A DNA stretch of 33,923 nucleotides from Candidatus Brocadia sapporoensis (GTDB taxonomy: Bacteria; Planctomycetota; Brocadiia; Brocadiales; Brocadiaceae). The translations under genes were made by a program, and so were the position numbers. The notes under the pieces are model-generated. The model ran no database searches, had not been told where the DNA came from, and saw only the letters and a list, made by a program, of their open reading frames with translations. Where the stretch lies: the NCBI RefSeq assembly GCF_001753675.2, contig NZ_MJUW02000097.1, forward strand, positions 1 to 33,923, in the 5' to 3' direction. Of the stretch, positions 24,765 to 33,821 are shown piece by piece (positions within the stretch are counted from its first letter, which is position 1; each line of letters begins with the position of its first letter).

Positions 24765-25607
24765 TTATTTTAAATTTTTTAATGCCTTCTCCATTCTGGA
24801 GAGCAGGATACTTACCTCATCAAGTGATATTTGAGGAGCGGTAATCCTTTCACATAATAATGCAAAAGTCTTATCGATCTCTTCTGCCGTCTTATTTCCT
24901 GATCCCATAAGGGGGAAATGTGGCCCTGAGGTGGAAGAAGTTTCAGGCGCCGAAGGCGTACCAGACGCCTTGGACTTTGCCAACTCTGCCTCTAAGGCAT
25001 CCTTTGCCTTTTGGAGTTCTGTGATTGTTTTCTGCTTCTCTGCAAGCTCCTGATCCGCTAATTTTTTTGCCTCTGTATAATAAATGAGCTGATTTTTAAC
25101 CTCGTCTCTATTCCTCTTCACATCGGTAATCTGTAATTCAAACTTCTCCGACAGACTCTTGCTGTCTGCTTCAAGGGCACTCAAATGCTCAGCTAATTTG
25201 TTCCTTGTATTTTGTAATTCATTAAGCTTGTTTTGTTGCTCCTGAATGGTATTTTGTAACCCGCTTAACTGAACTCCGACAGCCACCTTGATGGCGCCAA
25301 AGGTGTCAACTTCCTTCTGAAGTTCAGATGCCTTTGCCGCAAAACTGTCCTTTTCAGCGGTGCATGCTGTTAATTTGTCATCAACCTCTTTTTTTGCAAC
25401 CTCAACCTTCTCAATGTTTTCCATAAGTTCCGGGACTTTTAACACTTCCTTGCGTCCGGCGCTCAGTTGTCGTTCAAGACCATGCACCCGCTCTTTCTGT
25501 AACCGGTATTTCTCGGTAACGGATACGCCAAAACCAACACACAGTAGTCCAAAAACGCCTACCAAAACTACCATAATTGCCTTTGCCTTCGTATTACAAC
25601 TTGACAT
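24765..25607 (-). CDS. Membrane-anchored coiled-coil protein
   Basis: The 280-residue product has one N-terminal membrane segment (about 9-30, AIMVVLVGVFGLLCVGFGVS). Heptad-rich, Glu/Lys/Leu/Gln-rich coiled coil runs from about 35 to 215 (LQNTIQEQQNKLNELQNTRN, ELAEKQKTITELQKAKDALE). A Ser/Thr/Pro linker (about 216-236) precedes a short helical C-terminal domain (AEEIDKTFALLCERITAPQI). It probably spans the envelope space as a spacer or scaffold. I recognise no named family. GGGGG precedes the ATG, and a good promoter is seen at 25685-25713. It is a single-gene unit with its own terminator. Confidence 0.8.
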   Translation of the reverse strand: MSSCNTKAKAIMVVLVGVFGLLCVGFGVSVTEKYRLQKERVHGLERQLSAGRKEVLKVPELMENIEKVEVAKKEVDDKLTACTAEKDSFAAKASELQKEVDTFGAIKVAVGVQLSGLQNTIQEQQNKLNELQNTRNKLAEHLSALEADSKSLSEKFELQITDVKRNRDEVKNQLIYYTEAKKLADQELAEKQKTITELQKAKDALEAELAKSKASGTPSAPETSSTSGPHFPLMGSGNKTAEEIDKTFALLCERITAPQISLDEVSILLSRMEKALKNLK

Positions 25608-25921
25608 ACCATACCCCCTTTTGGTGTACTTTGATTAAATTGTATATGTTTATGGAAGATTTCAAAAAAATTAACTAGGTGAACATAATAGCAAAAGAAA
25701 ACTCTGGTTTCAAGTAAAATTGTTCTTACGAAATTGACAACAATTTAGGCTTGATTTTCAGGGTCATGAATTACGATAATACTGGAAAATTACCATTCAT
25801 TGGCGCAATGAAGCCGCAATCAAATGAGCAACGGCATTTACGGAAATGATGAATATCCAGCACTACAAAAAACTCCATTTTTTATTTTGTTAAATCAAGA
25901 ACAAAATAATGAAAGACACGT
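25608..25921. other. Divergent intergenic region, coiled-coil gene / dnaE
   Basis: This 314-bp region holds the minus-strand promoter at 25685-25713. For dnaE, TTGATT (25751) with GATAAT (25775) at 18 bp spacing is a weak possibility. No gene, repeat or other element is seen. Confidence 0.5.
25685..25713 (-). promoter_or_regulatory. Promoter for the coiled-coil gene
   Basis: On the minus strand TTGAAA (25708-25713) and TATTAT (25685-25690) have exactly 17 bp between them. The start codon follows after about 75 bp. Confidence 0.6.
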
Positions 25922-28900
25922 ATGAAAAACGATAATTTTATTCATCTCCATGTCCATAGTGAGTATAGTCTTCTCGACGGTGCTTGCAAAATTGGCGATC
26001 TTATTGATAGAGCCGTACAACTGAAAATGCCCGCCCTTGCCCTGACCGATCATGGAAACATGTTTGGCGCTGTGGAATTTTATGAAGTGGCCCGGTCGAA
26101 AGGAATAAAGCCCATTTTGGGGTATGAGGCCTATGTGGCACAAGGCAGTCGCTTTGATAAAGAATCGAAAAACGGGAAGGAAACAATCAGCCACATTACC
26201 CTCCTTGCGGAAAACAACGAGGGCTATCGCAATCTTCTCAAGCTCACAACATCGGCATATCTTGAGGGTTTTTACTACAAACCAAGGATCGATAAGGCCA
26301 TTCTGAAAGCGCATGCTTCAGGGCTCATCTGCCTCAGTGGCTGCATGACTTCGGAAATTAATCGTTATTTGGTACATAACCGCAGAGAAGAAGCAACACT
26401 TGTTGCAAAGGAATATATGGACATCTTCGGGCCAGAACGTTTTTATCTGGAAATTCAAAATAATGGAATCGAACAACAAGCAAAATTGGTGTCTGAGGCG
26501 GCAGAGATAGGAAAAGAACTGGGCATCCCTCTTGTCGCAACAAATGACATACATTATATGAATATGGATGACGCTACGGCCCATGATGCACTGCTCTGCA
26601 TCAATACCGGGAAACATCTGGCTGACGTTCAAAGGATGCGCTTTGGAACGAATGAATTTTATTTCAAAAACTTTCAGGAGATGTACGCCGTTTTCCAACA
26701 CATACCGGAAGCCATCGAAAATACTGTAAAAATTGCCGACCGATGTAATGTGGAAATGTCTTTCGGAAAGATGCACCTGCCTAAATTTACTGCACCAAAC
26801 GGTATGACCAATAATGCCTACCTGAGAAAACTTTGTGAGGAGGGCGCAGTACAAAAATACGGCTCTGTTACCCAGAATGTCCGTGAACGTCTGGACTATG
26901 AACTTGCAGTTATCGAAAATACAGGATTTGTGGACTATTTCCTGATTGTCTGGGACTTTATTCGTTTTGCTATTCACCATCGTATTCCCGCCACTGGCCG
27001 TGGTTCCGGTGCAGGCAGTCTTGTTGCTTATGTGCTGAATATTACGAACATTGATCCTCTCGAAAACGACTTGTTGTTTGAGAGGTTTCTGAATGCCGAG
27101 AGAATTTCCATGCCGGATCTGGATATCGATTTCTGCGCTGAAGGCCGCGAAAAGGTTATCCAATATGTCCGGGAAAAATATGGCGGCAACAGCAATGTTG
27201 CTCAGATCATCACCTTTGGAACGATGAAGGCAAAGGCTGTTATCCGGGACGTTGGGCGGGTGATGAATATACCGTTATCCGAAGTAGACAAGGTGGCTAA
27301 ACTGATTCCCAACACACTCAATATAACCTTAAAGGAGGCCATGGAACAGGAGCCCGCATTAAAGGCGCTCTACGAAAACGAAAAACACATCCATGAGCTG
27401 TTTGATATTTCAAAAAAACTGGAAGGACTCTGCCGCCATGCATCGGTGCATGCCGCAGGGATTGTCATTTCAGATGAACCCTTAACGGAATATGTCCCGC
27501 TGGCAAAAAATGGCGACGTGGTTACCACGCAATTTTATGATGAAATCCTGGTGGATAAAATTGGATTACTGAAGGCGGATTTTCTTGGTGTCCGGAAACT
27601 GACCGTTATAGATAAAGCGCTGAAGCTGATCCGGGAAACGACAGGGGAGGATATTGATCTGGCAAAGATTCCTATGGATGACAAAAAAACCTATGAATTG
27701 TTATCCCGCGGGGATGTGAAGGGAGTCTTCCAGGTCGAAACCAGCCGGGGTTTCAAAGAACTGCTCAAAAAGCTAAAACCCGACGCCTTTTCAGACATCC
27801 TGCCTCTCGTAGCCCTGTACAGACCGGGTCCATTGCAAAGCGGAATGGTAGACTCCTTTATTAACCGAAAGCACGGGAGGGAAGAGGTCGCCTACCTTCA
27901 TCCATCCCTTGAACCGATCCTGAAAGAAACCTACGGGGTAATTTTATATCAGGAGCAGGTCATGCGTATTGCCAACCGTTTGGCGGGATTTTCCCTGAAT
28001 CAGGCCGACAATCTCCGCAAAGCCATGGGTAAGAAAAAGCCGGAGATTATGGCAAAATTCAAAGACCAGTTTATTAACGGCTCTATCGCGAATGGAATCC
28101 CGAAAGAGACCGCGATCAGCATATTCGAATTAATGGAGTACTTTGCGGGATACGGATTTAATAAGTCTCATTCTGCAGCCTATGCAGTAATCACGTACCA
28201 AACTGCTTATCTGAAGGCAAACTATCCGGTGCAGTACATGGTCGCCCAGCTTAGTTGTGAAAAACAGAACATGGATAAGATCGCGGACTATATTGAGGAC
28301 TGCCGCCATATGGGCATCGGGTTGCTTCCTCCGGATATTAACGAAAGTCAAAACGACTTTACCATCTTCCAGGGAAACAAGATACGGTTTGGATTAGGGG
28401 CGATCAAGAATGTTGGTGAAAAGGCTATCGAGTCCATTATCCAGTCCAGGGACAAAGGAGGTCGTTATGCCTCAATCCTGGATGTATGCAAGCGGGTTGA
28501 TATGCGGGTGGTAAACAAACAGGTGTTCGAGTCTTTGATCAAATCCGGATGTTTTGACTCACTGCATGACAACCGGGCAAAACTTCTTGCGGGACTGGAT
28601 ACCGCTATGCAATTGGGTGGTATCGCAAGCAAAGAAAGGCGAAAAGGCCAGAAATCCCTCTTTGATATCGAAAGTGATCTGGATATTGGCGTAAAAGAGG
28701 ATACCGGAGCAGAAGCCGATGTGAAACAATGGTCGGAAAAGGAGATCCGCCAGGCAGAAAAGGAAAGTCTGGGTTTCTACCTGAGTTCGCATCCATTAAA
28801 TGCCTGCCAGCAAAAGATTAAACAGTTGTCTACGGTATCTTCCGCAGAAATATCCGAACATGCTGAGGGCGAAGATATCATTATCGGGGGGATTATTACC

Positions 28901-29392
28901 AACCTTAAACCGAGCGTAACGAAACGGGGCGACCCCATGATGTATATTACCCTGGAGGATATGAAAGGTACTGTTGAATGTGTTATCTTTAGCAAAGAAA
29001 TAAAGGTATGTCAGTCCCTGTTAAAAACAGATGAGATTGTTTTTGTAAAGGGACAGATCGGTTTCCAGAGCACAGCCCCGTCTGTGAGGATAAAAGAGAT
29101 AATATCCGAAAAGGACGCATTAAAGCGTCTGACCAAATGCATAACACTTCAGATTGAAGGAGTGTGTTATGACGAGGCAAAATTACTGCAGATCAGGGAA
29201 ATGATCAAAAAACACTCCGGCTCATGCCCGCTCTTTTTTGAAATCCGCACACCTGAACAAACCAGTACGGTAATCAAATCATCAAGTCAGTATTTCGTGT
29301 CGGTAACAGACGATTTTCTGTGTTGTATGAAGGAACTCTTTGGTTCCGTGGCGCTCAAACTTAACCAGGCAGAAATGCTTGCAATAGTTTAA
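25922..29392 (+). CDS. dnaE: DNA polymerase III alpha subunit
   Basis: This 1156-residue polymerase is the main replicative enzyme. The N-terminal PHP domain begins FIHLHVHSEYSLLDGA (about 7-22) and keeps the HxH metal ligands. The catalytic site has GRGSGAGSLVAYVL (about 358-372) and PDLDIDF (about 399), with the catalytic aspartates intact. Further along are SVHAAGIVIS, YRPGPLQSGMV, YQEQVMRIA, the helix-hairpin-helix GLGAIKNVGEKAI (about 820), and an OB domain (about 985-1020). It is the DnaE1 type; no intein or frameshift is seen. The Shine-Dalgarno before ATG 25922 is weak. Confidence 0.98.
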   Translation: MKNDNFIHLHVHSEYSLLDGACKIGDLIDRAVQLKMPALALTDHGNMFGAVEFYEVARSKGIKPILGYEAYVAQGSRFDKESKNGKETISHITLLAENNEGYRNLLKLTTSAYLEGFYYKPRIDKAILKAHASGLICLSGCMTSEINRYLVHNRREEATLVAKEYMDIFGPERFYLEIQNNGIEQQAKLVSEAAEIGKELGIPLVATNDIHYMNMDDATAHDALLCINTGKHLADVQRMRFGTNEFYFKNFQEMYAVFQHIPEAIENTVKIADRCNVEMSFGKMHLPKFTAPNGMTNNAYLRKLCEEGAVQKYGSVTQNVRERLDYELAVIENTGFVDYFLIVWDFIRFAIHHRIPATGRGSGAGSLVAYVLNITNIDPLENDLLFERFLNAERISMPDLDIDFCAEGREKVIQYVREKYGGNSNVAQIITFGTMKAKAVIRDVGRVMNIPLSEVDKVAKLIPNTLNITLKEAMEQEPALKALYENEKHIHELFDISKKLEGLCRHASVHAAGIVISDEPLTEYVPLAKNGDVVTTQFYDEILVDKIGLLKADFLGVRKLTVIDKALKLIRETTGEDIDLAKIPMDDKKTYELLSRGDVKGVFQVETSRGFKELLKKLKPDAFSDILPLVALYRPGPLQSGMVDSFINRKHGREEVAYLHPSLEPILKETYGVILYQEQVMRIANRLAGFSLNQADNLRKAMGKKKPEIMAKFKDQFINGSIANGIPKETAISIFELMEYFAGYGFNKSHSAAYAVITYQTAYLKANYPVQYMVAQLSCEKQNMDKIADYIEDCRHMGIGLLPPDINESQNDFTIFQGNKIRFGLGAIKNVGEKAIESIIQSRDKGGRYASILDVCKRVDMRVVNKQVFESLIKSGCFDSLHDNRAKLLAGLDTAMQLGGIASKERRKGQKSLFDIESDLDIGVKEDTGAEADVKQWSEKEIRQAEKESLGFYLSSHPLNACQQKIKQLSTVSSAEISEHAEGEDIIIGGIITNLKPSVTKRGDPMMYITLEDMKGTVECVIFSKEIKVCQSLLKTDEIVFVKGQIGFQSTAPSVRIKEIISEKDALKRLTKCITLQIEGVCYDEAKLLQIREMIKKHSGSCPLFFEIRTPEQTSTVIKSSSQYFVSVTDDFLCCMKELFGSVALKLNQAEMLAIV

Positions 29393-29625
29393 TTGTATAG
29401 GAATTTTCATTTTTTTAAGCGGGTAACCGAAGACACAACTTGAAAGATTCTCAGGAATGCACCTGACGTTTTTGTCCTGAATGTAATGCCCGTTAGAATG
29501 AAAAATAGAATACGGTATTGCAAATACAATTTTCCTTTTGTGTGTTTTTGCTAAAAAGTGATTTGTCTCTGAAATTAAGCCATCTTCCTTATTTTTCCGG
29601 CATGATATCCACTCTTTAAAATATG

Positions 29626-29653
29626 TTGTAATTTCGAGTCAATAAATTATAAT
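29626..29653 (+). promoter_or_regulatory. Candidate promoter of the DUF6754 cluster
   Basis: TTGTAA (29626-29631) and a perfect TATAAT (29648-29653) are 16 bp apart, 30 bp before the first gene of the cluster. The remainder of 29393-29625 shows nothing recognisable. Confidence 0.6.
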
Positions 29654-29683
29654 GATGTCGGCTGGTAAAAGGGGGGAAGGGAG

Positions 29684-30973
29684 TTGTCTTCCAATCGTAC
29701 GTTTCCTGTGTCTTTTTTTACGGTAAAAACATTTGTTGTGAGAAAATACTTTTTTGTTGCTGCTATTATTCTTTTATCACCATGCCTCCTGAATACAGGC
29801 ATCTTTGCTCAACTACCATCCTTTCTCATCCCACCGACAGAATTTAAGGCATTCGATACACCAAACGACGCAGGGGAAACGATATCACTGACCTGGTCAA
29901 TCTCTCCCAGTGATGCCCCCGATGTTTTCTATGTGGTATACATCGACAAGGATAAAAACGGCGACTTTGAAAAGGAGGCAATTCGCATAAAGTCTAATGC
30001 CAGTTATCGAACTGCTGCCCCTGAAATTTATGGGCATAAAAAATCGAATGGAAATTACCACTATGTTCAGATATTTCCCAAAAAGGTTTTTAACGGGGAA
30101 ACGATTGACAAGAGACGGGTCTATTACTTCAAATTAGCGATGGTTGCGGGGAATAATAAAATTGTCCTGGATACGATAGCCTCCGCCAGGGCGCATGGGA
30201 ACTGGTTGCACCTGAAAAAGACAAACAATTTTCTCATTATGATGACTCTCTCGGCCATTATCCTCTATTTTATTGTTCATGCACGGCAAAACCCCAACAT
30301 GTTTTTACGAAAGATTAGTGGATTGGATGCCGTGGATGAAGCGCTGGGACGTGCCACGGAAATGGGTAAGCCCGTGCTGTTTGTTCACGGGCTAACCGGT
30401 ATGGGAAGTATATCAACCATCGCCGCAACGAATATTCTGGGCAGGATTGCGCGAAAGATTGCAGATTATGATGCAAACTTAAAAGTCGTGAATAATGACC
30501 CCATTGTAATGTCGGTTAGTCAGGAGGTAGTGAAGGAATCGTACCTTGAAGCGGGACGTCCCGATGCCTATAGCCCGGACAATGTCTTTCTGGTTGCATC
30601 AGAGCAATTTCCATATGTTGCGGCTGTGGGAGGTATTATGACCCGCGAAAGGCCCGCCGCTAATTTTTTTGTAGGATATTTCTATGCAGAGGCATTAATC
30701 CTGGCAGAAACCGGCGCTTCTACCGGCGCTATCCAGATTGCCGGCACGGATGCCTATACCCAGTTGCCTTTCTTTATTACTACGTGTGATTATACCCTGA
30801 TTGGAGAGGAGCTTTATGCCGCCAGCGCCTATTTGTCGAGGGAACCCATGCTTATGGGTACGCTCAGGGCACAGGATGTGGGGAAAGGAATCCTCATTGT
30901 CATCTTGATATTAGGCACGATACTCGCCAGTTTCGGGCTGACATTTATCACGCATCTGTTTGAGGCTTTTTGA
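29684..30973 (+). CDS. DUF6754-type membrane protein
   Basis: The 429-residue product has a signal-type N terminus (about 19-43, FFVAAIILLSPCLLNTGIFA). A fibronectin III-like beta domain follows at about 50-165 (SLTWSISPSDAPDVFYVVYI with DKDKNGDFEKEA). A membrane segment lies at about 185-203 (LIMMTLSAIILYFIVHA). A soluble alpha/beta region covers about 210-400 (EMGKPVLFVHGLTGMGSIST, ILAETGASTGAIQIAGTDAY), then a C-terminal membrane segment (about 405-425). I believe this is the DUF6754 family, unassigned in function. It probably starts at TTG 29684 with GGGAAGGGAG in front; GTG 29738 is an alternative giving a neater signal peptide. First of four genes in one direction. Confidence 0.75.
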   Translation: MSSNRTFPVSFFTVKTFVVRKYFFVAAIILLSPCLLNTGIFAQLPSFLIPPTEFKAFDTPNDAGETISLTWSISPSDAPDVFYVVYIDKDKNGDFEKEAIRIKSNASYRTAAPEIYGHKKSNGNYHYVQIFPKKVFNGETIDKRRVYYFKLAMVAGNNKIVLDTIASARAHGNWLHLKKTNNFLIMMTLSAIILYFIVHARQNPNMFLRKISGLDAVDEALGRATEMGKPVLFVHGLTGMGSISTIAATNILGRIARKIADYDANLKVVNNDPIVMSVSQEVVKESYLEAGRPDAYSPDNVFLVASEQFPYVAAVGGIMTRERPAANFFVGYFYAEALILAETGASTGAIQIAGTDAYTQLPFFITTCDYTLIGEELYAASAYLSREPMLMGTLRAQDVGKGILIVILILGTILASFGLTFITHLFEAF

Positions 30974-31058
30974 AAAATGTGAAAAGAGTAAAAAACGTGA
31001 GGTGTTTCGAAGGATTTTTGATGATTCCGTGTAATTCCGTGAAAATTGGTGGTGAACT

Positions 31059-31712
31059 ATGAATTTCTTAAAGCGCACGATTCCGCTCATCATCGCATTT
31101 GTCATGGGCGTGCTCATGGCTATGCAGTATTATGTCCCTCATAAACTTTCACAGGACTTGCTGGAGGTAGTATCCAAATGGGATAGGATTATTGCAGGTT
31201 TTGCCGTATTTATTGGCGCCTATAGCCTGCTCCATCTCCACTGGACGAGGATTAAGCGGAAGGTGGAGGGATGGGGATACAGCGTCTTTGTCTATTTTGG
31301 GGCAATTATTACCCTGCTCTTTGGTTTTCTGAACGGGGGAAAATTTTTCTGGAATGACAAACAGGACGGGACGATGTTTGACTGGCTTTATTATTATGTA
31401 CAGGTACCGGCAGGGGCTACCATCTTTTCCATTCTGGCCTTCTTTATTGCATCAGCGGCCTACCGGACATTTCGCGCCCGTACCAACGAATCGACGGTGT
31501 TGCTTATTGCCGCTATCGTCGTTATGCTCGGAAGGGTGCCCATTGGGAATTATATCTCTCCGTATGTTCCGGCAATAGCCGACTGGATCATGGCCGTTCC
31601 CAACCTTGCAGCCAAACGCGGCATTCTTTTGGGAGTCAGTCTCGGGGCAATTGCGACCTCCCTGAAAATCATTTTTGGCATTGAACGGTCTTATCTGGGA
31701 GGAGGGGACTAA
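31059..31712 (+). CDS. Polytopic membrane protein, DUF6754 cluster gene 2
   Basis: This 217-residue, very hydrophobic protein has about six membrane segments (near 8-23, 43-60, 77-95, 113-133, 145-163, 188-207). Charged stretches between them include RIKRKVEGWGY and KFFWNDKQDGTMFD. No family is recognised. GGTGGTG precedes the ATG at 31059. Its stop TAA shares a base with the next start (TAATG), showing translational coupling. It probably forms a membrane complex with its neighbours. Confidence 0.75.
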   Translation: MNFLKRTIPLIIAFVMGVLMAMQYYVPHKLSQDLLEVVSKWDRIIAGFAVFIGAYSLLHLHWTRIKRKVEGWGYSVFVYFGAIITLLFGFLNGGKFFWNDKQDGTMFDWLYYYVQVPAGATIFSILAFFIASAAYRTFRARTNESTVLLIAAIVVMLGRVPIGNYISPYVPAIADWIMAVPNLAAKRGILLGVSLGAIATSLKIIFGIERSYLGGGD

Positions 31713-32527
31713 TGGAAAGATTTTTACGGATAGACCGTCGCATTATCTTCGCAAGCATCACGGTCGCCGTTATTGTTTCTCTTATCTTGCAGTTTGAACT
31801 GCCCATACCCGCCTCGGAACCCGTTCAGGAAATTTATGAAGAGATAGAGTCTTTGCCGAAGGGTTCCCGTGTCATGATCGCCTTTGATTATGACCCTGCA
31901 TCCAAGGAAGAACTCCAGCCCATGGCTGTCGCCTTTCTTCATCATTGCTTTAGCAGGGATTTGAAAGTTATCGGCATGACGCATTACCCGGGCGCTCCCG
32001 GTCTGGCCGAGCAGGCAATGACCTCTGTAGCCAATCAATATCAGAAAAAATATGGTGAAGACTATGTCTTTTTAGGCTATAAACCAGGGTCGGCCTCTCT
32101 CATCATTAATATGGGGGAAAACCTTTATTCAGCATTCCCCAAGGATTTTTACGGGAATGATACCACGACATTGCCGGCCTTACAGGATGTTGATTCGTTA
32201 CGGGAAATCAATTTCTTGTTCGATCTTGCGGCTGGAACGACAATCGAAACATGGATAGCCTTTGGAAAGGAAAAATATAAATTTGATATGGGCGCAGGAT
32301 GCACCGCCGTGATGGGTCCTGATATGTATCCCTTTCTTCAGTCAAAGCAGCTTACGGGTTTGTTGGGAGGTCTCAAAGGGGCGGCAGAATATGAGGCGCT
32401 GATCAGGAAAAAGGCCAATGCCGTGAGTGGAATGCGACCCCAAAGCGTGGTGCATGTGATTATTATTATTTTTGTCATATTCGGTAATATCGTCTATTTT
32501 ACAACCAGAAGGACGCGGCATGCGTAA
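31712..32527 (+). CDS. Bitopic membrane protein, DUF6754 cluster gene 3
   Basis: The 271-residue product has an N-terminal membrane segment (about 11-28, IIFASITVAVIVSLILQF). A soluble alpha/beta domain at about 40-235 contains GSRVMIAFDYDPASKEELQP, DLKVIGMTHYPGAPGLAEQA, VFLGYKPGSASLII and FDMGAGCTAVMGPDMYPFLQ. A C-terminal membrane segment ends at about 264 (VHVIIIIFVIFGNIVYFTT). The domain looks Rossmann-like, but I see no catalytic signature. GGAGGGG precedes the ATG, inside the end of the previous gene. No family recognised. Confidence 0.75.
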   Translation: MERFLRIDRRIIFASITVAVIVSLILQFELPIPASEPVQEIYEEIESLPKGSRVMIAFDYDPASKEELQPMAVAFLHHCFSRDLKVIGMTHYPGAPGLAEQAMTSVANQYQKKYGEDYVFLGYKPGSASLIINMGENLYSAFPKDFYGNDTTTLPALQDVDSLREINFLFDLAAGTTIETWIAFGKEKYKFDMGAGCTAVMGPDMYPFLQSKQLTGLLGGLKGAAEYEALIRKKANAVSGMRPQSVVHVIIIIFVIFGNIVYFTTRRTRHA

Positions 32528-33269
32528 GGATTCTAACTTTTTCGTCTTAGTGGGCACCATCGGATTGTTCGTTTGTATTAATATCTTTTTAATGGCATCT
32601 GGAAAACTTCCGTTCTCGTTTGATGGGTTTGGCGTTATCCTTGGCGCCGGACTTACTCTGGCCATCTACAGCTTCCTGTACAAGGACAATCCCGCCTTTA
32701 AGATTGCCGAGAATCTTTATGTAGGCGTTTCCCTGGGTTATACCATTATTATTACCTGGTTCAATTTCTTGAAACCCGACCTGTACGATTCCCTTATTGT
32801 GCCAATGTTTTCAAAGGCCGCAACGAAAGCCCCTCAGTATGCATTAATATTTCCTTCCATGCTGGGCGTCTTTATGTTCCTGAGATTTTCGAGAAAGTTA
32901 TCATGGCTGAGCCGCTGGACGTTTGCCTTTGTGGTGGGCCTTGGGGCAGGAGTAAGCATTCCACGAGTCATCTCGGCATTCATCCTTGAACAGATAAAAC
33001 CCTCCTTACATCCTGTCTTCTCCGGCGGAGAAACACTCTTTTCCAGCGTCAACACCTTGCTGATTATGCTGGGGGTCATCTCGGTGCTTATCTATTTCAT
33101 CTTTTCTGTCGAACACAAGGGCGCAATTGGAAAGATATCCAAGATTGGGATCTGGTTCCTCATGATCTCCTTCGGCGCTTCTTTTGGCTACACGGTCATG
33201 GGCCGGCTATCGTTACTCATCGGCCGCATTCAGTTCTTACTCAGGGATTGGCTGGGTGTTTTGCAATAA
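32520..33269 (+). CDS. Polytopic membrane protein, DUF6754 cluster gene 4
   Basis: This 249-residue protein has about seven membrane segments (for example LVGTIGLFVCINIFLMAS, GVILGAGLTLAIYSFLY, FAFVVGLGAGVSI, LLIMLGVISVLIYFIF). I start it at ATG 32520, overlapping the preceding stop by 8 nt (ATGCGTAA); an earlier in-frame ATG at 32472 would overlap gene 3 by 56 nt. No family is recognised. Its stop codon is followed within 3 bp by the 3' end of the group II intron-like element on the other strand. Confidence 0.75.
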   Translation: MRKDSNFFVLVGTIGLFVCINIFLMASGKLPFSFDGFGVILGAGLTLAIYSFLYKDNPAFKIAENLYVGVSLGYTIIITWFNFLKPDLYDSLIVPMFSKAATKAPQYALIFPSMLGVFMFLRFSRKLSWLSRWTFAFVVGLGAGVSIPRVISAFILEQIKPSLHPVFSGGETLFSSVNTLLIMLGVISVLIYFIFSVEHKGAIGKISKIGIWFLMISFGASFGYTVMGRLSLLIGRIQFLLRDWLGVLQ

Positions 33270-33272
33270 TGG

Positions 33273-33821
33273 ATAGGGGTAGGGAAGGCTTTCGCCTCCC
33301 CTTCCTCCGAACCGTACAGGCGGGTCTCCAGTCAGTGGTTACCCCTTCGGGATTAACCGTTGAGAATACAAATTGCGGATACGTGAACAATTCCTACCTC
33401 ATAATGATGACATCGATTCTCATCATTCGCCTTATGCAGGCCGTCAACAGGTATTCCGCTATAAGCCAGGTTCAAATCCGTTTCTACGGATTTCTCCAAC
33501 TTGTTTAGGCATTTCTGCCACTCACTTTTGGTTTGTCTTCCCAGCTTGCCCACTTCATACCTCCACTTTCCTGCCTCCCTTCGCTCCACATCCATTACGA
33601 TGCTTCCTCGCTCCTATGGAGGCTCTGTCTCCTGACATTGTCACTCCCTCTGTCAGGTATCCCTGATTCATGCACCTTGCCTTCCAGCCATTCCGTCTCC
33701 AACCACCCCTTGCTCCCCACCCCATCTCACGATGACGCAGTTATGATCGGTTACAGGGTTGGAAAGCGTTTCCCCTGAAGGGGACTTTCACCCCTCTGAC
33801 ACTATGCACTCTCAGGCGCAC
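33273..33821 (-). mobile_element. ORF-less, probably degenerate group II intron
   Basis: Read on the minus strand, the element starts GTGCGCC (33821 down) and soon has the domain I signature gggtgaaagtcccc. It ends with tgtacggttcggagg, then a domain VI-like hairpin ggggaggc-gaaa-gccttccc followed by tacccctat, giving a 3' AT and a bulged A near the end. These are group II intron hallmarks. The roughly 550-nt length leaves no room for the reverse transcriptase. Domain V seems damaged: gtacggttc is kept, but its gagccgtac-type partner strand is reduced to ggagacccgcc. An 80-codon frame inside (33353-33595) is not a recognisable protein. From 33822 to the window end I see nothing. Confidence 0.6.

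Noticed and set aside
26318-27163. 281-codon minus-strand frame opposite dnaE
   Set aside because: It lies antisense to the conserved polymerase core, and its sequence is the complement of strongly constrained codons; no domain visible.
33353-33595. 80-codon minus-strand frame as a gene
   Set aside because: It lies inside the group II intron RNA, has no recognisable domain and is far too short for an intron reverse transcriptase.
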